Positions 1 through 5,834 of a DNA stretch of 6,878 bases are shown piece after piece. Positions within the stretch are counted from its first letter, which is position 1. The number at the start of each line of letters is the position of its first letter. The stretch is from assembly GCA_002309375.1 (NCBI GenBank), contig DBXK01000001.1:25060-31937 (forward strand). The letters are read 5' to 3'. The translations under genes were made by a program, and so were the position numbers. This DNA is from Christensenella sp. UBA1214. Lineage in GTDB: Bacteria; Bacillota; Clostridia; Christensenellales; CAG-138. The notes under the pieces were generated by a model. The model was not told the origin of the DNA and searched no databases. It was given only the letters and a program-made list of their open reading frames with translations.

Positions 1-591
1 GTCGGGGCTGATCTCGTCCGCGAGCACGATCTGACCATCGGCGGTGCGGCCGAACTCGAGCTTGAAGTCGATGAGGTCGATATTCAGCGTCTTGAAGTAT
101 TCCTTGAGAATATCGTTGATGCGGAGCGCATAATCCTTGATCGTGTCGAGCTCTTCCTTCGAGCAGAGCTCCATCGCGAAGATATGGTAATCGTTGATCA
201 TCGGATCGCCGAGCTCGTCGTTTTTATAGGAGAATTCGAGCACGGTCTTCTTCATCGGAGTGCCTTCGGGGAGACCGAGGCGCTTGGAGAGGGAACCGGC
301 GGCGACGTTGCGGACGATGACCTCGAGCGGAACGATCTTGACGGCCTTGACAGCGGTCTCGCGGTCCGAAAGCTGCTCGATGAGGTGGGTGGGGATGCCT
401 TCCGCCTCGAGCTTTTTCATCAGGAAATTGGTGACGCGGTTGTTGATGACGCCCTTGCCGACGATGGTGCCCTTCTTCTCGCCGTTGAATGCGGTCGCGT
501 CGTCCTTATAATCGACGATGTAGACGCCTTCGACGTCGGTCGCGTAAACTTTCTTTGCTTTGCCCTCATAGAGCTGTTCGGTCTTTTTCAT
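1..591 (-). CDS. purC: Phosphoribosylaminoimidazole-succinocarboxamide synthase (SAICAR synthetase), 3' end cut by window edge
   Basis: PurC is the cytoplasmic enzyme that joins CAIR and L-aspartate with ATP to give SAICAR in de novo purine synthesis. The visible 197 residues begin MKKTEQLYEGKAKKVY, the typical PurC N-terminus. They carry both family signatures: IVPLEVIVRNVAAGS at residues 86-100 and LIDFKLEFG at 173-181, and the last visible residues are DEISPD. The usual length is about 235-240 residues, so roughly 40 C-terminal residues lie beyond position 1. The ATG at 589-591 is preceded on the minus strand by GGAGG with a 5-nt spacer, which supports this start. It lies 78 nt downstream of purE in the same direction, with a perfect hairpin between them, so the two are probably one transcript. 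The reading frame is intact and no key motif is missing in the visible part. Confidence 0.97.
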   Translation of the reverse strand, partial: MKKTEQLYEGKAKKVYATDVEGVYIVDYKDDATAFNGEKKGTIVGKGVINNRVTNFLMKKLEAEGIPTHLIEQLSDRETAVKAVKIVPLEVIVRNVAAGSLSKRLGLPEGTPMKKTVLEFSYKNDELGDPMINDYHIFAMELCSKEELDTIKDYALRINDILKEYFKTLNIDLIDFKLEFGRTADGQIVLADEISPD

Positions 592-637
592 TTGAGCCTC
601 CGTTACTTCTTTTGAAATTTGTTTGTTGATAAAGAGC

Positions 638-662
638 GGATAGCCGCAGGGCGCGGCTATCC
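638..662 (-). other. Intercistronic stem-loop between purE and purC
   Basis: This is a perfect 10-bp inverted repeat (GGATAGCCGC / GCGGCTATCC) with a 5-nt loop, lying just after the purE stop and before the purC RBS. On the minus strand it is followed by GCTCTTTATC, which is not a convincing U-tract. A transcript-processing or 3'-end stabilising hairpin, or a leaky terminator lowering purC expression, is therefore more likely than a full terminator. The symmetry is directly visible; the function is inferred. Confidence 0.6.
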
Positions 663-669
663 TGTTGGG

Positions 670-1164
670 TCATTTTTCGGGCGCGGGATTCAGCGCGGCG
701 TCTTTTTTGCGGACGGCGGCAGCCATATCCCGGCGCATATTCTGCAGTTTTTCATAGAGTTCGCAGTCGCTGACGGCGAGGATCTCGGCGGCGAGGATCG
801 CGGCGTTGGCCGCTCCGTCGATTGCAACGGTCGCAACGGGGATGCCGGAGGGCATCTGCACCGTCGCAAGCAGGGCGTCGAGCCCGTCGAGCGCGGAAGA
901 TTTCAGCGGGACCCCGATCACGGGGAGAGTGGTGTGGGCGGCGATGAAGCCCCCGAGATGCGCCGCTTTGCCGGCGGCGGCGATGATCACGCCGAAGCCG
1001 TTTTCATAAGCGGCCGAAGCAAATTCGCTGACGGCGGAAGGGGTCCTGTGGGCGGACATGATGTGCATTTCATACCCGATCCCAAGCTCCGACAGCTTGT
1101 CGGCGCAGCTCTTCACGACCGGAAGATCGCTGTCCGAACCCATGATGATCGCAACACGTTTCAA
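670..1164 (-). CDS. purE: N5-carboxyaminoimidazole ribonucleotide mutase, class I PurE
   Basis: PurE makes CAIR, the substrate of PurC, which is encoded next. Class I enzymes rearrange N5-CAIR. The product starting at the TTG at 1162-1164 is 164 residues, the normal class I size. It shows GSDSDLP (9-15), SAHRTP (37-42, with the catalytic His at 39), AAAGKAAHL (62-70) and a VQMPSGIPVATVA stretch near 102-114. SAHR rather than SAHK places it in class I; the GKAAHL form is typical of Clostridia, from memory. The frame stays open upstream to an ATG at 1177-1179 and a TTG at 1180-1182. However, the GGAGG that would serve as RBS lies inside those codons, 8 nt before TTG-AAA-CGT, giving MKRVAIIMGSDSDLP, the usual PurE N-terminus. 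PurK, the common partner of class I PurE, is not in the window. Confidence 0.95.
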   Translation of the reverse strand: MKRVAIIMGSDSDLPVVKSCADKLSELGIGYEMHIMSAHRTPSAVSEFASAAYENGFGVIIAAAGKAAHLGGFIAAHTTLPVIGVPLKSSALDGLDALLATVQMPSGIPVATVAIDGAANAAILAAEILAVSDCELYEKLQNMRRDMAAAVRKKDAALNPAPEK

Positions 1165-1170
1165 TGGCTT

Positions 1171-1176
1171 GACCTC
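1171..1176 (-). promoter_or_regulatory. Ribosome binding site deciding the purE start
   Basis: On the minus strand the motif GGAGG sits 8 nt upstream of TTG at 1162-1164. The upstream in-frame ATG at 1177-1179 overlaps this site and has no purine-rich motif of its own (TATCTTTTTG precedes it). It would also lie only about 8-10 nt from the predicted transcription start. This favours the TTG start. Confidence 0.7.
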
Positions 1177-1194
1177 CATCAAAAAGATATCATA

Positions 1195-1224
1195 ATCATA
1201 TCAGATTTTGCCCACTAAAAGCAA
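1195..1224 (-). promoter_or_regulatory. Predicted sigma-70/SigA promoter of purE-purC
   Basis: On the minus strand the -35 candidate TTGCTT (1219-1224) and the -10 candidate TATGAT (1195-1200) are 18 nt apart. The -10 is preceded by TGA, an extended -10 arrangement. TATGAT is immediately repeated at 1189-1194, giving a tandem -10-like pair. The predicted start near 1188 leaves a short leader of about 23 nt that contains the GGAGG. This is pattern matching only. Confidence 0.6.
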
Positions 1225-1227
1225 GGG

Positions 1228-1243
1228 GCAAACGCCCGTTTGC
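1228..1243. promoter_or_regulatory. 16-bp palindrome upstream of the purE -35 box, operator candidate
   Basis: GCAAACGCCCGTTTGC has perfect 7-nt arms (GCAAACG / CGTTTGC) around a two-base centre and ends 4 nt from the purE -35 box. The arms resemble the half-sites of LacI-family operators such as the E. coli PurR box, but here they are spaced wider. It is visible symmetry in a suitable place; the regulator is unknown. Confidence 0.45.
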
Positions 1244-1357
1244 GACCTTTTTCAACAAATATACATCTTGCGCCGGCTGCTTTGCGCCGCGCCGGAAAGC
1301 AGGGAAAAAACCGAACGCCGAATATATCGCTTCCGACCGTTTTTCGGTGAAAAAGAA

Positions 1358-1384
1358 GGCCGTTCAGCTCTTGCAAAAACGGCC
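1358..1384. repeat. Inverted repeat flanking the purA -35 box
   Basis: GGCCGTT (1358-1364) and AACGGCC (1378-1384) are perfect complements separated by 13 nt, and the purA -35 hexamer lies in the interval. This position would suit a repressor operator. Read on the minus strand, the same stem is followed by TTCTTTTT and resembles a weak intrinsic terminator, which could stop antisense transcripts. Both readings are inferences. Confidence 0.45.
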
Positions 1385-1399
1385 GGATGATGCTATATT
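1371..1399 (+). promoter_or_regulatory. Predicted sigma-70/SigA promoter of purA-purB
   Basis: TTGCAA (1371-1376) and TATATT (1394-1399) are separated by 17 nt, with TG at 1391-1392 giving an extended -10. Transcription would start near 1406, leaving a leader of about 85 nt before the purA ATG. This is the best promoter match in the window by eye. Confidence 0.7.
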
Positions 1400-1490
1400 G
1401 TAATCGTGAATTTCTGGGCTTTTCGCCCTGCGCGGAAGCGGCGCATCACCGCCGCCTGCCGCAGATCAAAATGCCGGGAGGTATCTCATC

Positions 1491-2804
1491 ATGAGCGATT
1501 TCGAATACAAAACCACCGATAAGCATCTTTTCAATACCTGCGCCATCGTCGGCGTCAACTGGGGCGACGAGGGCAAGGGCCGCATGGTCGACCTCGTTGC
1601 GGAGGATTACGACGTCGTCGTTCGTTACCAGGGCGGCAACAACGCCGGGCACACGATCAAGAACGACTGCGGCACCTTCGCGCTGAACCTTCTGCCCTCC
1701 GGCATCTTCCGCCATGAGAAGATGAACATACTCGGCAGCGGCATGGTCGTCGATATCCGCCACCTTTGCGGCGAGATCGAAAAGCTCCGCAAGGCCGGCG
1801 TCCGCATCGATCCGGAAAACCTGATGATCAGCAACCGAGCGATCATCGTCATGCCGTATCACGTCGCGCTGGACGGCCTTGAGGAAGCCCGCCTTTCCGA
1901 CAGGCCCTATGGCTCCACGAAGCGCGGCATCGCGCCGGTCTACGGCGATAAATACATGAAGAAGGGCCTCATGATGGGCGAGCTGTTCGACCGTGAATAT
2001 CTGCTCGATCATCTCCGCGACGTGCTGACCTTCAAAAACCTGCAGATCACCGGCGTATATGACGGCGAGCCCTTCCGCTTCGACGACATGGTCGATTATC
2101 TCGACGCCTACGGCGAGATCCTGAAGCCCTATATCGGCGACACCGGCGCTTACCTCAGAAAAGCCGCCTATGAAGGCAAACGCATCCTTTACGAGGCGCA
2201 GCTCGGCGCGCTCCGCGATATCGATTTCGGCATCTATCCCTACACGAGCTCCAGCTCGCCCCTTTCCGCGTACGCCCCGATCGGCTCCGGCACGCCGGAT
2301 ATCCCGGTCAACCGCGTGATCGGTATCGTCAAGGCATATTCGAGCTGCGTCGGCGAAGGCCCCTTCACCTGCGAATGGTTCGGCAGAAAGGCCGAGGAGC
2401 TCCGCGAAGCCGGCAATGAATACGGCGCCGCGACCGGAAGGCCGAGGAGGGTCGGCCCGATCGATATCCCCGCAACGCGCTACGGCGTGCATATGCAAGG
2501 CGCGACGGAGATCGCTCTCACGAAGCTCGACGTGCTCTCCTATATGAAGGAGATCCCGATCTGCATCGAGTACGAAGTGGACGGCAAACGCACCGGTGAA
2601 TTCCCGTTCCCGAGCAAGCTGCCGGCGGCGAAGCCCGTGGAGATCACGATGCCCGGCTGGGGCGTCGACATCAGCGCCGTCCGCCGCTATGAGGACCTTC
2701 CGAAGGAGGCGCGGGACTATGTTGAATTCATCGAAAAGCAGCTCGGTTGCCGCATCAGCTTCGTCTCCGTCGGCGCGGAGAGGGAAGCGATCATACTGAG
2801 ATAA
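1491..2804 (+). CDS. purA: Adenylosuccinate synthetase, divergent clostridial-type PurA
   Basis: PurA condenses IMP and aspartate using GTP to give adenylosuccinate, the first committed step to AMP. The 437-residue product is of normal length. It shows GDEGKG (25-30; Asp26 matches E. coli Asp13), RYQGGNNAGHT (45-55; His54 matches His41), the ATGRPRR loop (314-320) and the guanine-recognising TKLD (344-347). Compared with the E. coli enzyme from memory, several IMP-site segments differ. GTTGRG is GSTKRG (141-146), EGAQG is EAQLG (235-239) so the Gln is shifted by one, the subunit-crossing Arg143 aligns with Lys157, and GWLD is GPID. The N-terminus carries about 15 extra residues, but GGGAGG at 1476-1481, 9 nt from the ATG, supports this start. 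It is the first gene of a unit with purB. Confidence 0.96.
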   Translation: MSDFEYKTTDKHLFNTCAIVGVNWGDEGKGRMVDLVAEDYDVVVRYQGGNNAGHTIKNDCGTFALNLLPSGIFRHEKMNILGSGMVVDIRHLCGEIEKLRKAGVRIDPENLMISNRAIIVMPYHVALDGLEEARLSDRPYGSTKRGIAPVYGDKYMKKGLMMGELFDREYLLDHLRDVLTFKNLQITGVYDGEPFRFDDMVDYLDAYGEILKPYIGDTGAYLRKAAYEGKRILYEAQLGALRDIDFGIYPYTSSSSPLSAYAPIGSGTPDIPVNRVIGIVKAYSSCVGEGPFTCEWFGRKAEELREAGNEYGAATGRPRRVGPIDIPATRYGVHMQGATEIALTKLDVLSYMKEIPICIEYEVDGKRTGEFPFPSKLPAAKPVEITMPGWGVDISAVRRYEDLPKEARDYVEFIEKQLGCRISFVSVGAEREAIILR

Positions 2805-2810
2805 CGATCC

Positions 2811-2849
2811 TTCGCCCGGAGCATCTGCTTTGGGCGAATTCGGTTTTTT
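2811..2849 (+). terminator. Stem-loop with T-run between purA and purB (leaky terminator candidate)
   Basis: TTCGCCC (2811-2817) pairs with GGGCGAA (2832-2838). The stem can continue inward through two G-T and three standard pairs to an ATCT loop, giving about 12 pairs. TTCGG then separates it from six Ts (2844-2849). That 5-nt gap weakens the terminator reading, so partial read-through into purB, or mRNA processing, is likely. Confidence 0.5.
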
Positions 2850-2875
2850 GAAAAACGAAAGGCATAAGGTATAAA

Positions 2876-4288
2876 ATGAAACCCACTTACGAAAGCCCGC
2901 TTTGCTCAAGATACGCTTCGGATTATATGAAGCATCTCTTTTCGCCGGATATGCGTTACCGCACCTGGCGGAAGCTCTGGGTCGCCCTCGCCCGCGCCGA
3001 GCATACGCTCGGTCTGCCCGTTTCGGCGGAGCAGGTCGCGGAGCTCGAGGCGCATATGGACGACGAGATCGATTATGACGCCGTCGCCGCGAAGGAAAAG
3101 CTCCTCCGTCATGACGTCATGGCGCATATCCATGTTTACGGCGAAAGCTGCCCGAACGCCGCCGGCATCATCCACCTCGGCGCAACGAGCTGCTATGTCA
3201 CCGACAACGCCGACCTGATGCTCTACCGCGACGCCCTCCGCTATATCCGCGGGGAGCTTGCCGCCGTCATTAAAGCGCTCTGCGATTTCGCAATGGAATA
3301 CCGCGATATGCCGACCCTCGGCTATACGCATTTCCAGCCCGCACAGCTCGTGACCGTCGGCAAAAGGGCGACGCTCTGGGCGCAGGACTTCCTGCTCGAT
3401 CTTGAGGAGCTGGATTTCGTGATCGAGCACCTCCGCTTCCACGGCTGCCGCGGAACGACCGGCACCGATGCGAGCTTCCTCGCCCTCTTCGACGGGGATG
3501 AGGAAAAGGTCAAGAAGCTGACCGCGCTGATCGCGGATGAGTGCGGCTTCGATACCGTCTTCCCGGTCGCAGGGCAGACCTATCCGAGAAAATACGACAG
3601 CAGGATATTGAACGTCCTTTCCGCGATCGCGCAGAGCGCCTATCGCTTCGCAAACGATATGCGCCTTCTACAGCATCTCCGCCAGGTCGAGGAGCCCTTC
3701 GAAAAGAATCAGGTCGGCTCCAGCGCGATGGCGTATAAGCGCAACCCGATGCGCTGCGAAAGGATCTGCTCGCTTTCCCGCTATATCATGGCGGACGCGA
3801 TGAACGCCCCGATGACGGCTTCGACGCAGTGGTTCGAGCGGACGCTCGATGATTCCGCGAACCGCCGCATCTCCCTGCCGGAGGGCTTCCTTGCCTGCGA
3901 CGCGGTGCTGCGCCTCATGCGCAACGTCACCGCCGGCATCCACGTCAATCCGAAGGTCATCGAAAAGGCCGTGCTCGAATATCTGCCATTTATCGCAACG
4001 GAGAATCTTTTGATGAGCGCCGTCAAGAAGGGCGGCGACAGGCAGGAGCTGCATGAAGTCATCCGCCGCAACTCGATGGAGGCGACCGCCCGCATGAAGG
4101 AGGGCGAGAGCTGCGATTTGCTGGACCGCCTTGCGAACGATCCGGACTTCCCGCTCGATCGGGAGGAGATCACGGCCGTGCTCGATCCGAAGGCCTTCAC
4201 CGGCAGGAGCGCGCATCAGGTCGAGGAATTCGTCGCCGCCGTGAACGTCGGCGAAGCAAACAGCGAGGAAGTCAGCATCAATGTTTGA
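2876..4288 (+). CDS. purB: Adenylosuccinate lyase
   Basis: PurB is a homotetrameric lyase of the fumarase/aspartase superfamily. It releases fumarate in two steps: SAICAR to AICAR, downstream of PurC, and adenylosuccinate to AMP, downstream of PurA. The 470-residue product starts MKPTYESPLCSRYAS, the N-terminus of the eukaryote-like ADSL class. It contains LGATSCYVTDNADL (101-114), GYTHFQPAQ (149-157, with His152 likely the catalytic His), GTTGTDASF (193-201) and the superfamily signature GSSAMAYKRNPMRCE (281-295) holding the catalytic serine. No key segment is missing. The start is set by the family N-terminus and by an AAGG 6 nt upstream, a weak RBS for this window. It lies 71 nt after purA and 24 nt before the lipoprotein gene. 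Confidence 0.97.
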   Translation: MKPTYESPLCSRYASDYMKHLFSPDMRYRTWRKLWVALARAEHTLGLPVSAEQVAELEAHMDDEIDYDAVAAKEKLLRHDVMAHIHVYGESCPNAAGIIHLGATSCYVTDNADLMLYRDALRYIRGELAAVIKALCDFAMEYRDMPTLGYTHFQPAQLVTVGKRATLWAQDFLLDLEELDFVIEHLRFHGCRGTTGTDASFLALFDGDEEKVKKLTALIADECGFDTVFPVAGQTYPRKYDSRILNVLSAIAQSAYRFANDMRLLQHLRQVEEPFEKNQVGSSAMAYKRNPMRCERICSLSRYIMADAMNAPMTASTQWFERTLDDSANRRISLPEGFLACDAVLRLMRNVTAGIHVNPKVIEKAVLEYLPFIATENLLMSAVKKGGDRQELHEVIRRNSMEATARMKEGESCDLLDRLANDPDFPLDREEITAVLDPKAFTGRSAHQVEEFVAAVNVGEANSEEVSINV

Positions 4289-4312
4289 CCCGCTCCCAAA
4301 GGAGGACACGAT

Positions 4313-4930
4313 ATGAAAAGGATCACAAGGATCGCTGCCGCCTGCCTTGCGGCAATTCTTCTGCTGGTATTTTCCGCCTGCACGGGCAGCGGGAAGGCGG
4401 ATCCGGCGGCGAACGGCGGCTACGGCCCCGCTCAGGGCAGCCCCCTCGGGATGGTCAACGGGAGCCTTGAAAGCGGCAGCTTCAAGCTTTTCGGAATAAG
4501 CATGACCGGCAATCAGGCCGGCTGGGAGGAAGATCCCCCGGAGCTCGTGCGGAATGAAAAACCCTGTGCAGTGGAGGGCGTCCGCGCGATCTTCGAGCTC
4601 AATGAATGGATCGAATTCGCGATCGAGTATGAGTATGCGGGTGAAAACGGCAAGGCCGAGGTCATGATCGTTCCGCACAGCGAATCCGCGAACGGGGATG
4701 ATTTAAGGGCCGCGGTCTATTACGCTTCCTTTGATCTGCCGACGGAGAGTTCTTTCCTTATGAACGACGGATTCTATCTCGATCCGGATAAAGCTTCGCC
4801 CGGCGTTTACGATATGATCATCGCCGCCGACGGGGAAACGGTCGGCGTTCTCGAACTGCATTTCTTCGCCGAAGGCGAGCTCGTCGACAAAACGGCGCAG
4901 CAGCTCGAAGCCCTGCTCGCTGTTGGCTGA
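4313..4930 (+). CDS. Predicted small lipoprotein of unknown function
   Basis: I do not recognise the family. The 205-residue product begins with a clear type II signal peptide: positive MKRITR, a hydrophobic stretch (about 7-20) and VFSAC, with Cys23 the likely lipidated residue. Phe at -3 is not the commonest lipobox residue. A Gly/Ala/Pro/Ser-rich linker (about 24-50) follows, then an acidic domain of about 150 residues that reads as mostly beta strand. Near the C-terminus PGVYDMIIAADGETVG (163-178) followed by LELHFF resembles the last hairpin of an Ig-like beta sandwich; this is only an impression. Cys85 is the sole other Cys in the mature part. GGAGG at 4301-4305, 7 nt before the ATG, is a strong RBS. 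It lies 24 nt after purB and ends just before a terminator, so it is probably the last gene of the purA-purB transcript. Confidence 0.85.
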   Translation: MKRITRIAAACLAAILLLVFSACTGSGKADPAANGGYGPAQGSPLGMVNGSLESGSFKLFGISMTGNQAGWEEDPPELVRNEKPCAVEGVRAIFELNEWIEFAIEYEYAGENGKAEVMIVPHSESANGDDLRAAVYYASFDLPTESSFLMNDGFYLDPDKASPGVYDMIIAADGETVGVLELHFFAEGELVDKTAQQLEALLAVG

Positions 4931-4950
4931 AAAGATCAAACCGCATAAGA

Positions 4951-4983
4951 AAAACTGCCCGTTTTTCCGGGCAGTTTTGTTTT
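4951..4983. terminator. Strong bidirectional intrinsic terminator
   Basis: AAAACTGCCCG (4951-4961) pairs perfectly over 11 bp with CGGGCAGTTTT (4968-4978) around a 6-nt loop. It is followed by GTTTTG on the plus strand and by a further T and TCTTATG on the minus strand. It lies between the convergent lipoprotein and SDR genes, 20 nt after one stop and 11 nt after the other, and can end both transcripts. Confidence 0.9.
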
Positions 4984-4994
4984 GAATGCGTTTG

Positions 4995-5789
4995 TTACTG
5001 CTTCGCATAGATCTTCCCGACGATCCAGTTGGAGAAGCGCGCGGGGAGGACTTTGCCGAGCAGGCAGCAGGCCTTGTAGCTGAACCCGACCGAGGAAAGC
5101 GGCTTCGGGCTTTTCTTTTTCGAGAGGGAATACATTTTTTTCGCGATCGCGGAGGGCGGCATGCCGCTGCGCTCGTCGTGCTCCATCGTCTGCACGGATC
5201 TTTTCAGCGCTTTATATTCGTTTTCACCGTTCCGCTCCTTGGCGCGGGCGTCGGTGAAGCCGGTTTTGATATCGCCGGGCATCACGGCGCAGATCTTGAC
5301 GCCGAATGGCCGCACCTCGTTCGCCGCCGCGAGCACGAGGGAATTGAGCGCCGCCTTCGTTGCGGAGTAATAGGCCTGGAAGGGGATCGAAAGCGCGCCG
5401 GCAACGGAGCTCGTGACGATAACAGTGCCGTGCTTCTGCTTCCGCATCGGTTCGAGCGCGGCCTTCATGCAGGCGGCGGTGCCGAAGAAATTGACATCGA
5501 ACTGGCGCTTCGCCTCGCTCATTTCGGTGAATTCGACCGCGCCGGAAATGCCGAAGCCCGCGTTGCAGACCATGACGTCGAGCCTGCCCTCGCGCCGGAG
5601 GACTTCGCCGATGGCCGCTCTGACCGCGGCTTCATCCGTCACATCCGCAGAAAGGCTGACGACGCCCTTTTCGGGACAGGGGCGGCGGCTGACCCCATAG
5701 ACCTTATCGCCCTTTTCGAGGAAGAGCCCGCAGGCGGCGAGGCCGATGCCGCTCGATGCGCCTGTGATGATCACGATGCGTTTTTCCAT
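4995..5789 (-). CDS. Short-chain dehydrogenase/reductase (SDR), possible 3-keto lipid reductase
   Basis: This is a 264-residue classical SDR with a complete fold and catalytic set. It has the dinucleotide motif TGASSGIG (9-16), NAGFG (76-80), Asn100, Ser128, Tyr141 and Lys145 (YSATK), and PGDIKTG (171-177). Arg35-Arg36 after the second strand suggests NADP(H) preference. The C-terminal part (about 230-264; Lys-rich, then VGFSYKACCLLGKVLPARF) is longer than the core and amphipathic, which would suit membrane association and a lipid substrate. ATG at 5787-5789 has AAGGAGA close upstream. The gene follows an alpha-oxoamine synthase by 45 nt. Reduction of that enzyme's 3-keto product, as in 3-ketosphinganine reductase, is an attractive inference, but SDR substrates cannot be read from sequence. 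A generic reductase remains possible. Confidence 0.92.
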   Translation of the reverse strand: MEKRIVIITGASSGIGLAACGLFLEKGDKVYGVSRRPCPEKGVVSLSADVTDEAAVRAAIGEVLRREGRLDVMVCNAGFGISGAVEFTEMSEAKRQFDVNFFGTAACMKAALEPMRKQKHGTVIVTSSVAGALSIPFQAYYSATKAALNSLVLAAANEVRPFGVKICAVMPGDIKTGFTDARAKERNGENEYKALKRSVQTMEHDERSGMPPSAIAKKMYSLSKKKSPKPLSSVGFSYKACCLLGKVLPARFSNWIVGKIYAKQ

Positions 5790-5800
5790 ATTCTCTCCTT

Positions 5801-5826
5801 AAAAACGAAGGGGCGGAGACCGCCCC
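5801..5826 (-). terminator. Terminator-like hairpin between the synthase and SDR genes
   Basis: On the minus strand GGGGCGG and CCGCCCC form a 7-bp GC stem with a 3-nt loop (5810-5826), followed by TTCGTTTTT. The T-tract runs straight into the SDR ribosome binding site. It could act as a leaky terminator that sets SDR below the synthase, or the RBS region could be exposed only when the hairpin forms. Function is inferred. Confidence 0.5.
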
Positions 5827-5834
5827 CAAAGCTG

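Larger units (their letters stand above)
1165..1490. promoter_or_regulatory. Divergent purE / purA control region
   Basis: These 326 nt separate the divergent purE-purC and purA-purB units and hold no convincing gene. They contain a promoter for each direction (1195-1224 minus, 1371-1399 plus). They also contain a 16-bp palindrome at 1228-1243, a 7-bp inverted repeat with a 12-nt loop (CTGCTTT 1277-1283, AAAGCAG 1296-1302), an ACCG/CGGT hairpin at 1336-1348, and a 7-bp inverted repeat around the purA -35 box (1358-1384). The purA leader of about 85 nt has two small hairpins, GGGC/GCCC at 1416-1428 and GCGGCG/CGCCGC at 1438-1455. I see no purine riboswitch core. Joint purine-responsive control of both units is an inference. 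Confidence 0.7.

Noticed and set aside
1277..1302. CTGCTTT/AAAGCAG inverted repeat as a terminator
   Set aside because: There is no T-tract on either strand and the 12-nt loop is GC-rich. It is noted only as symmetry within the control region.
1208..1390. 60-codon plus-strand frame in the purE/purA intergenic region
   Set aside because: It starts at a TTG with no RBS, overlaps the predicted promoter elements of both units, and encodes no recognisable pattern.
1406..1490. Riboswitch in the purA leader
   Set aside because: The leader has only two short hairpins and no purine, PRPP or other riboswitch core that I can recognise. It is also short for an aptamer plus expression platform.
2848..2875. 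Promoter-like TTGAAA, 16-nt spacer, TATAAA just before purB
   Set aside because: The -10-like hexamer abuts the ATG, so transcription would start inside the gene and lose the conserved N-terminus. It is probably chance in an AT-rich leader.
1446..2909. 487-codon open frame on the minus strand opposite purA
   Set aside because: It is a by-product of GC-rich codon bias in purA. The translation shows no recognisable domain and has low-complexity Ala/Asp/Arg composition. It spans the purA RBS and stop, and purA is certain.
3668..4678. 336-codon open frame on the minus strand opposite purB and the lipoprotein gene
   Set aside because: It spans two well-supported genes and their junction in antisense, has no motif, and shows the composition of a shadow frame.
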